Positions 35,440 to 47,827 of a stretch of 64,000 nt of DNA are shown here, piece by piece; the first letter of the stretch is position 1; the number at the start of each line of letters is the position of its first letter. This DNA comes from Diploptera punctata (Eukaryota; Arthropoda; Insecta; Blattodea; Blaberidae). Location of the stretch: positions 124,001-188,000 of the forward strand of contig JASPKZ010007248.1 in the NCBI GenBank assembly GCA_030220185.1. The letters run 5' to 3'. The translations under genes were made by a program, and so were the position numbers. A model generated the notes under the pieces. It saw nothing but the letters and a program-made list of their open reading frames with translations. It searched no databases and was not told where the DNA came from.

Positions 35440-35815
35440 AATGGCTGCTTCTCTTATACAATTTCTGAAGCATCAAAAAAGGAAAACCTTTGAAAAGCGG
35501 AAAGAAACAAATTATTTTGAATGTTTTCAAACAATTTAGTGAAAAATATCCTACATTAGCCATTGAGGTTGTGCTAAAAATAACAGCATATTTTACAAGT
35601 ATTCTTCATCTGCAGAAAATGTAGAGAAATTCACACGTCGTATATGTGGGGATAGGACGAAGCCTAAGAGCACATGCGCTTTACTTCTCAAGTCAGTCAT
35701 TCTGAAGGTGAACACTGGACTGTTACGGTACCTCCGAGTTCTGGATAAGAATTCCGTTCCAAGAATTAAACAATGCTTAAAAAATCTTAAAGCTTAGCAG
35801 TGTATAGAAATATTG
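35440..35815 (+). pseudogene. Transposase-like N-terminal remnant
   Basis: One frame reads KGKPLKSGKKQIILNVFKQF, SEKYPTLAIEVVLKIT, and after a frameshift SSAENVEKFTRRICGDRTKP. The GKPLxSGxKQIILNVF opening resembles an N-terminal helix-turn-helix block seen in insect transposase-like repeats. Class not certain; no catalytic part follows. Confidence 0.45.
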
Positions 35816-36861
35816 GTAAAATTAATATACTATTATGTTAAATTTCAATACAAAATGTTTTATTTTCATATGGAATTAACATAATAAAACAATAAAAACT
35901 TAAAATGTCAAAACTGTTAGGATTTTTTTCACGCAACATCTTGAAATATTAAAACTTCAATTTTGAAAATAATTGGCACAGAAATTAACAAATACTAATA
36001 ATATTCGAAAAATGAAACATTATTTAGAAAGAAAACTGTTAAATATTAAACATTACGTATTATGAGCATAAATAATTTTTATTTTTTAATGTGATTTAGA
36101 ATAAGTCTGAATAATAATAATAATTTGCATTTTTTTGGCAATTACAATATTATTTTTAAATGTGTTTTATACTATGTTTTGTTTAATTTTTAATGAAGCA
36201 AAAGGTTTGGTTACTTACCAGAGCAATCCCAAGAACCATTCACGGCACCCAATCCAATTAATTGAATATAAGAGTTTTATTATTTTTATTTCTCTAGTGC
36301 CTGAAAATGTAGTCAAAATCGGTTTTTATGTGAAAAAGTGTTTTAAGTCACGAAAATTCACACTTAAAAAAATTGAAAAACACGTCTTGAAAACTCACTT
36401 TTTGTAAATTGATTTCTTAAACCAGATCAAACCGAATTCGATGAAATTTTCAGTTGCTAAAAGTTACTTTTAATGTACATTTTTGTAATGCTTTACACAA
36501 AAAAGTTTTTTTTTTAATTTTCAATATACTATAAAATTATAATTTGTATGAAATGCTAAAACACATGAACTGAGTTTTATATTGTTTTATATAGATTTTG
36601 AGAAAATTATCTCCACTTGTTTTGCTGTTAATTTTTTTAAATGGTTAAAAAAAATTTAGAAGTCTTGCATTCTCCAAAATGTGCCAGCTTTCCGATTAGA
36701 CATCTTTCTTGCTTGAAACTCTAAAGCGAAGTAAAATAATGTCACATGATCTATTCTCCCTCTAGTACTTCATTTTGTAGCCTCATTAGCCGTGCATTTT
36801 GCATGCCCCCTCCACAGATGAGCTTATTTTGAACAACTTTCTCTACATTTTCCATGGACAA

Positions 36862-37440
36862 AGTAGCAGTAGTAGTAGTAGTAGTAGTCTAATGCCCATT
36901 AGCTTGGATGTGTTCCATTTGCTTTCTTGCTTCCCAATAGAGTCCTGCCAGAGTTCTTGTAGGTGACATCTTCAGAGCCTCACAGCTAGCAAGATGATCT
37001 TTGTTCATGGTAGTGTTATTGTCTTCGCACAGGATACAATTTGGAGAGTTGAAGATTCCAATTTTATGGAGGTGAGCTGCCAGGTAGTCATGGCCTGTTA
37101 ACAGTCTGAATGTTGCTACTGCTTCATGTCTTGGTTGTTCAGGTATTAAGTTTTTATTCTGCGAGATAGCTACCCATAGTTTCTCATTACTTTGTGATTT
37201 GAAGTGCTCCATCAGTTCTTTTTGGAATTTCTTCTAATTATAATTTTTGCAGAATGGTAGGGCAGGGATTGATTTGTTTTCTGTAAAATTTTGGTGACCT
37301 TTTTTGCTAAAAGATCCACCATTTCATTTCCATGTACCCCGCAATGAGAGGGGATCCATTGGAGCTGGAAAATTTTATTTCGTTTGGTCAGTAATCTTAT
37401 GATCTTTTTTATTTCCAACACTTTTCTGGAGGTTGGAGAG
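36862..37440 (-). mobile_element. LINE RNase H and C-terminal fragment, AGT tail
   Basis: Reverse strand: LQWIPSHCGVHGNEMVDLLA (RNase H block with P-S-H and the last Asp), then after a frameshift RHEAVATFRLLTGHDYLAAH with LHKIG, CILCEDNN and a final C-x-x-C ... H ... C knuckle (KDHLASC). It ends at a stop followed by an AGT/ACT trinucleotide tail (36862-36888). Typical 3' end of a Jockey/I-type non-LTR element; 5' truncated beside a TA repeat at 37444-37465. Confidence 0.85.
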
Positions 37441-37744
37441 TATGTATATATATATATATATATATGAAAATAATTGTGAGACTTTTCATTTTAAATTCAG
37501 TTTACACATTTTGAATGACCATGGCTTACTACCTCTACAGTTTGTGTTATTATTCCTTTACTATGGAATCTAATAATACATATACTGTATCCGAGCAGTT
37601 CCAGTTGTACTGTAAACAAACTTGCATATGGTATTACTCCTCTGACTCCGTCTATTGGGGGAACTGTGGTGCTACTTTTACCTGCCATATAAGTGAATTG
37701 TGTATGGAAGTGCCAATGATAGAAACATTTTTCTTAGGTTATAT

Positions 37745-38127
37745 CGTATAATTACAGAGAATAAGACTGGACTATTTAACGAATAAAATTAAGCTATTTA
37801 CTCACAAATCATTGTTTAACTATCTATAGTTATTCTAAAATATTTATATGTTTAATGTAAACGGCGATGTTTGAAAACAAATCAGAAATGTGAGGTTATG
37901 TTCATTCACTACTGCTTGATCATATTATTTATTGCCAAATAAGATCGCAATATTGTAAGAGTGCACCCAAGTGGAGAAATAATGAAACACATCAAACTAT
38001 ATATCATAATTAACATTATGGGTTATTCATTTATTTTTTAGTAAACAACTCAGTAAAATCAAGGAATCTGTTCATTATTTGCTATATTCAATGTACAGCT
38101 GTATATATATATATATATATATATATG
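37745..38127 (-). repeat. 0.6-kb repeat copy 2 (partial), next to TA repeat
   Basis: Reverse complement of the middle and right parts of the repeat at 24262-24890 (AACATCGCCGTTTACATTAAA when reversed; CTCCACTTGGGTG). Bordered at 38101-38127 by a TA microsatellite. Confidence 0.7.
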
Positions 38128-38978
38128 CAAATTACAATTTATTCACTCTTATTGTGTGCATTATGGGGAATGTGATTTTGTTTGGTATTTCAATATGGTG
38201 AACTGTTTACATAATATTAATAATAATAAGGCTCAACTGCACTTCTACTAGCGCTTGATTTTTTTCACTTATATTGTTGTAAACTATAGCTCTTCTTCTG
38301 TATTTACTAACATTATACAATATTTTAAACTTTTTCAAACAATTTTTATAACATTATTATACAATTTTCAAGTATTTATTTAAGTATGCAAATCACAATA
38401 TTATGACACTGTTAGACAATATTGTGATGCTAACTGCTATTTTCTCCACAGAGTATATTAGTCTATGATTTTTCTATCGCTGTTTTGGGTTATCACTGGT
38501 TGGATCAGCATTAGAGAGTGATAAGTAAGTGTACACCCATTTTTAATAAATGTTTGGTAATTTTAATATTATTAATATAATTTTTTAACATAGATTTGGG
38601 GATTTATTGCAAATATTGGTAATTTAAATTTCATAGTGACGGATAGTAATCGAGGATAATAATCAATGTGGTTCAATTGTGGGTTATCACTGGCTCTATA
38701 AACTCTGGTGCATGCGCACTGTTGTTCTATAGGACTTTGAAAATATTTCACGCTAGTTTAAGTGCAGTTTTTCCAATAATAATAATAGTAATAATAATAA
38801 AACTTGATAAAACACTATTTGATAGAAAAAGATAGTTCAAGGTGAGTTACTTTTATAACTTTTTTAAAGATATAAATTTAAAACTTGTGATGTTAACCCA
38901 CAAAATGAGGTCAAACAACATACGTATCATACCAATAATGGGATTCTATTTTAAAATCCAGCTTAATATTGCACATAC

Positions 38979-39266
38979 CTCATTATTTTCTCTTGAAGTT
39001 CTGCAGATTTCCATAAACTCTTTCATTTGATCTAATGTAGGAGAACAAAATTCTTCTACAGGAATCTCATACCAATTAATTTCAGGAAATACTCTTGCAG
39101 GTGGCCTCTTCTCAGGGGATAATGTTATAAGATGTTTAATACCTTCTTGCTTAAGGAAGTTAAAATTTTCTAATGTCTGTGGCCAAGCCATTCCGGCTAG
39201 TTTATCCTTGACAACCCAAGAAAAATTCCATGGAGCAATAACTGAATTTTCACAATCTTCTGACAT
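38979..39266 (-). CDS. DUSP23: DUSP23-like phosphatase A, exon 1
   Basis: Ninety-six codons from an ATG at 39266 to a GAG followed by the donor GTATGT. Small dual-specificity tyrosine/serine/threonine phosphatase of the DUSP23 (VHZ) type, a single compact domain of about 150 residues, presumably cytosolic or nuclear. The N-terminal block PWNFSWVVKDKLAGMAWPQ matches the NFSWVLPGRLAGLALPR region of human DUSP23, followed by GIKHLITLSPEKRPP and the acid loop VEEFCSP. Human DUSP23 has IPDFCPP there, with Asp as general acid (recalled); here the aligned residue is Glu. The intron falls just before the catalytic P-loop exon at 24080-23889. Two exons give 159 residues, essentially full length. Confidence 0.9.
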
Positions 39267-41835
39267 CTTCTTACATAAAATTAGAAAATGAAATTAAAAA
39301 AAAAACTTTATAAACTGCAATATTAAGCAAAATGTTGTTAAGATTTGTACAATATACTTAACTATACTGTGAAAGCACACTTATTGAATGTATTCACAGT
39401 TTCAGTGTTTCAATGGTGTCACCTATAAGAAAGTAGGAAAACTAAAAAAAAATATTGCACTTCCTGCCTGATTTCATTAAGTTGTGCAATTTATCATCTA
39501 AGAGTACAATTGTTTGTTTTCTTTAACATAAATCTAAAATCAGTTCTAATATCTGCTAAAACAGAATACAACACTAATCAGACCTATTACTGCCTTGTTA
39601 ATCATGACAATGGGGGCTTGCTTTTTTCTCTGCTAATAATTTTTATGGTAATGTTAAAAGTTGATCTCAAAAGAAACTGCTCATTAAATCCGATTGCCTG
39701 TCAATCGGGCAGTGACTTCTTTAATTTGGACCATCAACGCGATTAGTGAGGCAATAATATTTTTTTTACTTTATGAAGTAATATTTTGAGGTTCTTTTAA
39801 TCAAAATAACTTTAATAATAATTTTGTTGAAGTTCAGTGTACCAATTAGAATTTAATAAGATATAGGATTCTAGTATCAAAATTGTAAATATGTGAATCC
39901 TGCTTCAACTAAACTAATGCAAAATTTAACAAAAGGAACACAGAACTTGGATAAAGGTCTCCTTTTTTTGTAGATATCTGCAATTTTTTTTTGTAAAATT
40001 GTATATTTATGATTACAAGATGAAAGAAAAATACCAGGATAAGAGAATTAGAAAATAAAAGTGAAAATTAAAAGAAGTAACATAAAACATAATATAAGGT
40101 CATCTAAAATGTATTTTACTATCAGTTACACCTAAAATTTCTTTCAAACTACAGTGAAAAAAAAGAAAATAGTGATTTTGCAGAATATTTAAGTTTATCT
40201 TGGAAATTACAAATATTTTTCTTATATGGTTTTGTGACAAAGTTATCAAAACATGAATTTCCGCATGTGTCATCAGAATACAAGTAAGACCAGCTAGTGT
40301 TGACCCTCATTTCTCATCACAATTTCTCAACCTTACCTTTGTATCTAAGCATTGCTACATAAAACCAGTAGAAAATGCATTAAAGTTTGTATAGCCTTAA
40401 AGAAAGCTACACTTTATATGCTATATTATGTGTGCTATGTTTGCTATAGCACAGGCTATGTTTTGTACAAAACATCTTTGTGTGCCCAAGATGTTGACAG
40501 CTCATCTGTCCAAGGACAATAGTGATGATTCAGATAATGATATTTTGCTTCTTTTTTCAGATACTTTATAATATACAAATGAAGACAAAATTATAAAGAA
40601 TATAAAATTGTAATTTTTTGTAGACAAAGTCTAAACTGATAATTGAAATGGAAGAATTCAAAATTTATATTATTTAAATTGTAACAACATACACCATATT
40701 TCTAAAGTCACACTTTGACAAATATATAGTTCAAACATCATACCTTAGTTGAGGTTTGATGGCTCACATGATGCACTGGACATTGAAGTTTCCTCTGTTA
40801 CACTGTAAGCAGCAATGGTATTTTCTGGTACTAAAAAGTGAATCGTCATAACTGCCAAATTTTGGCAACCGAGAATCCATCCAGAATTGAGTATGAACAA
40901 AATTCAACCAAACTGTTTTCTCCACCATGTCACATTGCAAGTGTATGGTTCATTTTACTTCATGATTGATATCTATGGCGTATCTTATTTTAGCATGCTC
41001 GAACTTTGGTTAATACCACAACTGAATCAAGATAAAGAAGTTATGTATTTTAAAACATTTTTTCTGCTACAAGGGAAAATATTATGAACTATCATTAACT
41101 AAAGTGTCCTGAATCCTCATCTATGTTCATATTTTCTGTATCATGTCAGGATTTCTTGAATTTTGAAAAGAAATTTGAAAAAAAAAACATAAATTAGCAT
41201 TACAAAAAATACATATAATTTAATAAGACAATAAACCTGAAATTACTGCTTAGGTATTGAGGGATGTAGAATTCGAGTTTATATCCAGATATTCTCTATC
41301 ATGCACTGTTTTCTGTAAATTTTAGAAAAGAAGAAAGGAAAACTTCAAAATTTGAACAAGAATTTTAATAACGTCAAATTAGATACATTATTCTTAAAAA
41401 GTGTTTTAACACCACAATATAAAATTAACTACAAAACCTTGAATTATATTGATAAATACACTATGAGGATCAGGTAAAATGGGAGGTTTCAGACTGGATA
41501 TACCACAGATGTGTCTTTTTTACTATTTATGCCTTTCACTTAACAGAAACAAAATAATTTTCGTGATCTTGAAGTTCATGCCATACCATGGAAACACCAA
41601 AACCTAAACTTTTCCACTTATTCATTGATTCATATTCGCAAAACATGACGTGTATACACAAACTTTGGACACCATAATTATTAAAGTCACCAAGTTTAAT
41701 ACCAAAATATGCTAAATAGCCTTTTTTTTGCTAAGTATATAACAGCTGCAGTTATAACAAAATGAATTAGGATGGGTACCACACTCACGACATGACATTA
41801 TAGAATAACTAGAACTTTTGTTCGCAAATAACTTT
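39267..41835. other. Divergent intergenic region, gene A side
   Basis: AT-rich. No TATA-like or other promoter motif could be tied to either phosphatase gene. 40740-40890 has a short minus-strand frame (WMDSRLPKFGSYDDSLFST) I could not identify. No repeats with clear ends. Confidence 0.5.
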
Positions 41836-41837
41836 GC

Positions 41838-42010
41838 TTTCATGAAGATCTTAAGATTTTCAGACTGTTGAGACAACCCTTGAGGATGCCGGTCACAGTC
41901 TCTGGCAAAACGTCGAGGAATTCAAGCCTCAAAACCACGGCCAACAGCCCAGAAATCGTCTTCAAGATCTTCATATCAACTCCGGCCGTGAAAACCCAAG
42001 TCAACTTTGC
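41838..42010 (+). mobile_element. Penelope-type tail with hammerhead-like motif
   Basis: TTGAGGATGCCGGTCACAGT ... CTCTGGCAAAACGTCGAGG follows the hammerhead order (CUGANGA-like box with C changed to T, stem TGCC/GGCA, GAAA changed to AAAA, CGTC). Flanked by GAAGATCTTAAGAT and CTTCAAGATCTTC. No coding part remains. Confidence 0.6.
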
Positions 42011-42519
42011 TTTTGCTTTCAAATAATCTTAAACATTGACTGAGAAATGAAAAATAAATTACATAGTTACTGATGACAAAACAGGAAGACATAAATAAAA
42101 ATGATTATGAAAATATATGCACTATGCAGGTTTACCAATGCTTCACTACCAGTTGTCCCCAGATTTGCCTACTTTTAAAATTCTGGTCTTTGGCGGTGCA
42201 GTTCAACTGGAAGTGATTTTATTACACCACTTAACAGATTTTTTTCCACAAAATGAAGGATTATACCTACCAGTTTCAAGTAATGGCATTCATACAAATG
42301 TAGATTTTTTCTTGCAATATTAAAAAAGAAAAAAAGAAAATTAGAGGGATACTTGTTCACAATTTTTAATTTTCGTTGCTATATAAGATTTTAGTGATTC
42401 CATTATGTCTAAATTACCCTATTTAAAGCCATAATAATGGTATAATTGATGTAAATATATATATTAATTTCAATATTTAGACATTTTTCATTAATTTAAA
42501 AAGAAAATTTTTTTAAGAA

Positions 42520-42960
42520 AATTGGACGTGATGTACCGAAACTATATATGGGCTTTGTAACTACCTATGGGGGGGAGGAGTGAAAAATATAAACAATTTC
42601 TCTGTAGCAAAATGGTTGCATATCAGTGTTATCAGTTCCAAAAAGATGGAGCACCACCTCACTATCACTGTCAGGCATTTCCAGAACATTTGGTAGGAAG
42701 AAGAAGACATCTCGACAATGCTCTTATGAAATGGCCTAACCAATCCTCAGATTTAACTTCATGTGACTTTTTTCCTGTAGAGTTACATAAAGGACAATGT
42801 TTACATCCTTTCTCTAGCATACGACCTACAAGCACTTCAAATGAGGAATACATTTACACTTGACATGTTGTTCAGAGTGTAGCAACAGTTGGATGTTAGT
42901 CGCACCTACATTAAGGCACTGTACATAATGCAATGCCTCACAAAAAAATGTTAATATCAG
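42520..42960 (+). mobile_element. Mariner-superfamily transposase remnant (DDE region)
   Basis: A 98-codon frame includes FQKDGAPPHYHCQAFPEHLV, then MKWPNQSSDLTSCDFF and LHKGQCLHPF. Q-D-G-A-P-P-H and W-P-x-x-S-x-D-L-T-x-x-D-F-F are the second and third catalytic blocks of Tc1/mariner-type transposases found in insects. N-terminal half missing, ends not visible. Confidence 0.85.
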
Positions 42961-43494
42961 CTAATATGCATCATATGAGCCATCAATAGTTAGTTTATAT
43001 AGGAATTTATCATAGTGTGACTAACTTTAGAGACACGGTGGACATTAAAGGATTGCTTATTATTTGCATGCAGTTTAAGTGTGAAAATATGCTACTTTGC
43101 CTGATTTATTGCCGTACTCACAAACAATGTCCAAATCATGCATTACCAGCTGGGTATTTCCTTATATCAATCAACTGCTGCATTGTTGTCAAATGTTCTC
43201 ACCGCTGAAGATGAAAATATGACAATTAGGTCTTGTGTGTATACTTGTTCACTGCAATGTTTTAGAAAAATAGCTGAGTATGAAACACTCCACAGCAATC
43301 ATAGCATACCCAGTTCTATATGGCCAATCAGACTGATATTAAAGGAATCTATTTTTTCTTCACATATCAAAGCATAGTATACTGTACTTAGCACTCTGTG
43401 TGGCCATTGTATATTCTTCTAGATGAACATTTATCAAACTGGTTTGACTTATTTTATTTAACCAGGCGGTAAATCCGTACTTTAGCGCTCCTAT

Positions 43495-43694
43495 GTAATC
43501 CTATACTTTAGCACTCCTAACTTTTAATTTATAAAGATATAATTATGGACCAAACTAATCTAAGGTAAGAGCCAAATTAACAATGTAGTAGACTGATTGT
43601 TCACTGGACTGTTAATTACTCAGTTAGTTAGCCTTTCAGTATTATAAAAATATGATTGAAATTATGGGTTAGGAGTGCTAAAATACAGGATTAC
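43495..43694. mobile_element. 200-bp MITE with about 27-bp inverted ends
   Basis: GTAATCCTATACTTTAGCAC at the left and its near-perfect inverse at the right (TAGGAGTGCTAAAATACAGG and ATTAC). Non-coding. Confidence 0.75.
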
Positions 43695-43916
43695 TCCAAA
43701 AAAATATTTAGGAGAAAATGAGATACGGAATGTACTTGATGACCATATTCTAAAATTTAGCACTGGGTTTCTCTCTAAATGTTATGCTTCTTTCAATGTC
43801 ATTACTAGATACCAAATCTGGACCTATTTCATTTTTCCATCAAAAGAGTTCTTCTTGAAATAATTATCTTCCAGGAACCTGATTCCATAGTATATCAACT
43901 TCATACAATTTTAACA

Positions 43917-44424
43917 TTAACTTGTTAACATAATTTCACAATTTATTTCATTGTACTCTTCTTTTACAACAATTAAGCCCTCGCTTTCTGCTAAATTAAT
44001 AATGAGTTCCTTTCTTTGTTGGTGATTTGGGTAATGCTTCCTCAACACGTTTTCTGCATTTTTCATAATCCTGTTTGTTTTTAAATGCTGTTGTAGGCAT
44101 TATGGCATTGGCAATATCTTTTTCTTCTTCAACTTTATGTATCTTGTCTCTCAATTGTTGGGTGGTATTGGCAATATCTTTTTCTTTTTCAACTCTGATC
44201 TTGTCTCTCAATCGTTGGGCTTGTTTGTACATTCTATTTTTAGATTTAATTAGTTCTCTTCCTCTTTTAGTTTCTTTGAGTTTAAACCTTTCCTTTTTCT
44301 TAGCAGCATTTACCTTATTTTTCCATTCTTCATAGCGACCTTGCTCTCTTAGGCGCTGTCTATATTCATGTTGTCTTTGCGCTGGTGTTTTTGTCATGTT
44401 AACAAGACACAAATGTAAACTCAC
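43917..44424 (-). pseudogene. Basic coiled-coil gene, frameshifted near 44015
   Basis: Open frame of 142 codons (44424-43996), very rich in Lys, Arg, Glu and Gln. The likely start is the internal ATG at 44397 (MTKTPAQRQHEYRQRLREQG), because a T-x-A-x-R-x-x-x-YR-x-RL opening recurs in a lineage-expanded arthropod family I know only as uncharacterised. A helical basic region follows, with an internal duplication (QRLRDKI ... EKEKDIAN, then QQLRDKI ... EEEKDIAN). The frame ends LPKSPTKKGTHY-stop; in that family LPxSPxK is normally followed by about 20 more residues. A +1 frame from about 44015 reads RKELIINLAESEGLIVV and stays open to about 43917, so one extra A in an A-rich run has cut the C-terminus. 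The role is unknown; a sequencing error could also explain the shift. Confidence 0.55.
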
Positions 44425-47402
44425 TTTTCACTCTCTAAGGTCTCTCCATCAATGAGGTCCTGCAGTACATATACTGTATTACGATAAACTTTCTAAATTT
44501 GCATGTAAAGAATGTCACAGCACCACTGCATACAATATGCTGACTCCAAAGAAAAATGTTCTAATATTTATATTTATGGGATCAAGTTTCCATTAAATGC
44601 AGTGAGAAATTTTTCAGTCCTAGGCAGACACCATGCGCATGAGCCAATAAACGCAAAGCGGTTTACACTATGGATTCACGCGTTGCAGCCAACATATACA
44701 CGATATTTAACGAACCTAAAAGCTAACCTAACGCAAAATTAATTACTCTAACCTGTGAAAGACCACCCTAAAGCTAATCTAACACAATTTAAGCACTCTA
44801 ACCTGTGAAAGAATGCAACGCCCAAAAATAAATAGAAGTTCTGAAGTACAATACTCTATGTTGCAACATGTGCTGTATTGTATAGAATATTCGTTAAAAT
44901 CAATATGACTGTTATTTATAGAATCTGGAAGGAAAGTTAATTTATCTATGTTTATTGCAACTATCTTGACAGCAAGTAATAAGTCAAATTTTTTTCACTA
45001 CCGGCTGAGGTCTTGTATTTTTCTGTCACGATTTTCCATACATTCTTATGCCACTGTTGCACTAAACACTTTTCGACCATTTATAATGTTTCATACTATT
45101 CGTTTTGGAACGATTTTATACACATTTCTTACGGTTTTTAAATATTTATATAATTACGCAAATATTGTGTATCGGTTCTCTATGCGCGCAAATGCTTAAT
45201 GTAACATCCGCTAGATGGCTCTCAAATCGGAGTCACCAACATTCGCAAATAATTCCAAACCATATTTCAAGAAATTAACTTCACTTTGTTAGACTTCGAT
45301 TTGACAAGTTAGGGTACATAAAATGAGTTTATTAAATAATATGCACGTAATTTATTTTGTTAGGTTAGTAAATGGGAAGTTGATTTACGTCCATTTTTTT
45401 AAACGTTTGGGAATTTATTCCGGAAGTTGGTAACGCCGACTTCAGAGCTTCGGTTCTCTATGCTTCAGAGTCATCTAACGGAAGTTACACTCGTTCTCTA
45501 TGATGCGTACTGCATAGAGAACCGAACTGCGTACTGCGATTCTGTAGAACTTGTGACAGAATTCACGGCAGACAAATAGTGGACTTTATCCCAATACATT
45601 ATCTTCAAAACTAGATTGTACAAAGAAACCTGGTGTGAAATCAAAAATTGATAGACCGCTAGGCCTACTGAAATTTTCTCGTGAAAAACTTTGAAATTTT
45701 AACCGTATTCAATATCAAAAGAACTGGAACATGGAAAGCTCGGCTCAAGTATGCGACGGTTCTTCTAAATAAAGATTTGTGTATTTTTTTGTTATTGAAT
45801 TAGCGCTTACCGGTAGACCACTATAGAAGCAGCGATAACCCACGGAACCGATCTATTTAACACAACACTAATTTTTATAATGCATTTGGGAAAAAAACTG
45901 GATTCAAATTTAACATTCGAATACGAAATATGGGTAATTAAGAAGAGATGTAAGAACTAACCCACGTCGCCGTCATATTAAAAATTAATCTAATCAACAA
46001 TGGTTCGTTTAATCAATATTCATCGTTCACTACTTAGTTCAAATGAACAGATTCTTATATTGTTCACCAACATAGAGAACCGAAGTTCACCAACGCTTCT
46101 TCATTACCGAAATAAGTACAGAGACAGTTTCACACATAGAGAAACTTCGAATAGAGGGGAAACTGAGTACAGTGACATCTAAAAAATTTCGGTCGTTTAC
46201 GATGAACTACAATGAGCAAACTACAATGGTAGCGCTGTTTCGTAGTAACAGAATATGTAACTAAATAAAACAAATGCAAGGCACACGGCGTCGTTCACGG
46301 CCACAGAGTTTCTCTATGGTTCACGGCGTGTTTAACGGTGTTCACTCGGGATTATGGGAAGTTAGCCATTTTGTAAATTTTAATTTTTAGCTGCTATCCT
46401 TTCGTTCTATGTAGACGGTACTGTAAATTATCGAAAGTTAAAATCATTACTTAGATTTTATTTTACTCTAATTTGTAAGTAAATTCAAGCTTGTTTACAT
46501 TTTTTAATGTGAATCTATTTTCAAAGATAAACCTACTAGAAGTGATAAAATTCTAAGATTTGTTAGGTTAGGAAGAGTGATGTTAGTGTACAGTCATTTC
46601 TAATAAACATTTTAAAAATGTGACTTTATAATGGACAGATGTACGACATGGCTAAGGTTATTTAATAAATATTGTATAAAATATGTATGTGAGAATAAGG
46701 GGGTAGGTCAATTGTACATATTTATTAAAAGAGCTCATAATGCACGTTTTAAAATTTTAATAAACGAAAATAAATTAACATGTTTTATTTATTTCCATTC
46801 TTCCTTTCTGTTAAAATTAAAGAAAATCTGTAGGTCTGAGAGACTGAGTATACATAATTCCACAATTTAAGATTAATTAATACGTTATTTATTCCTATAA
46901 AAGTTAAATTCCATAATTATTCACCAGATGGCGTTATATAATTATAATTCATAATTTTACCACCAGGCGGTGCTGAATTTCATATTAGTACCAAAGAAAG
47001 AACCGAAAAAATTTAGGTGTCGTTAGTAGTATTACACTAGCGCCGCCTGTGGCATGTACGCGCAACTCGTCCACTTTCTTCTCTGGACTCTGTGGTTTCA
47101 CATACATGGTCAGAGATAACTATCGCTGGGTGCAACAGAGCAATAATCCTTGGGGCCTTGACCTTTTATGTCGATGGTTGACCTTTACGAAATAATAATA
47201 AACTTTTGATGTAACACCACTTTTATAGCCAAATCCCATTTGCTGGGATCCCTAAAATAAAATAATGTACTGTACCTACTTTCCAACATTTAAAAATAGT
47301 TTCTGTTTTGTCTAAAGAAGTCTATTAAGTTTTATAATGTTGCCAAAGCGAATAATTTTATAGTATAGAAATTTCTGTTTAAGAAGTGCATTCAAATTAT
47401 AA
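44425..47402. other. Divergent intergenic region, gene B side
   Basis: Holds a repeat at 45190-45500 (copy of 13250-13680) and, close to gene B, a group of CCAGATGGCG-like sites: ACCAGATGGCGTT at about 46925, ACCACCAGGCGGTGCTG at about 46960 and TAGCGCCGCCTGTGGCA at about 47039. These resemble CTCF-type motifs but are short. No coding sequence supported. Confidence 0.45.
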
Positions 47403-47687
47403 ATGGCAAAAAACGAAGAGTATGTATATCCACCGTGGAATTTTTCTTGGATTATTGAAAATGAATTAGCTGCAATGGCCTGGCCGCAAAGTACTGCAAA
47501 TTTGCTATTCATTGAAAAACAAGGCATTAAGCATTTAGTGACATTGTCACCTGAAAAGAGGCCACCAATTCATTCTTTTCCAAATTTAAACTGGACTGAA
47601 ATAGCCATTAAGGAATTCAGATCACCATCCATTAGTCAAATCAGAAAATTCATAGATGTATGTAAAAGATCCAAAATAAAAAGTGAG
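47403..47687 (+). CDS. DUSP23: DUSP23-like phosphatase B, exon 1
   Basis: Ninety-five codons from ATG at 47403 to GAG before the donor GTTAGT. The peptide begins MAKNEEYVYPPWNFSWIIEN and contains ELAAMAWPQ, GIKHLVTLSPEKRPP and IKEFRSPS. It aligns along its whole length with exon 1 of phosphatase A at roughly half identity, so the two are paralogues and not a recent copy. The general-acid position is again Glu (KEF). The other ATG context nearby is poorer and the MAKNEE start gives the same N-terminal length as gene A. Transcription diverges from gene A; the two start codons are 8.1 kb apart. Confidence 0.9.
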
Positions 47688-47827
47688 GTTAGTATTAGTC
47701 ATTTTATGTCATTAAGAGCAAATTTTTAACATATTGTACAGTGGCATATTTTGTAATGCCTTAGGCATGCAGTTTACAATCCATAAATTTGCATGTTCAA
47801 TCACTATTACCCATCCAAGTGTTGTGT

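Larger units (their letters stand above)
24081..38978 (-). other. 14.9 kb intron of phosphatase A
   Basis: GT-AG intron on the minus strand (GTATGT at the 38978 end, TTTTTTCAG at the 24081 end). It is filled with interspersed repeats listed separately: two inverted copies of an unclassified repeat, a SINE pair split by a LINE, a fold-back LINE, a Penelope-tail palindrome, a piggyBac remnant, several other SINEs and a LINE RNase H fragment. No coding exon of a host gene was recognised inside it. Confidence 0.8.
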
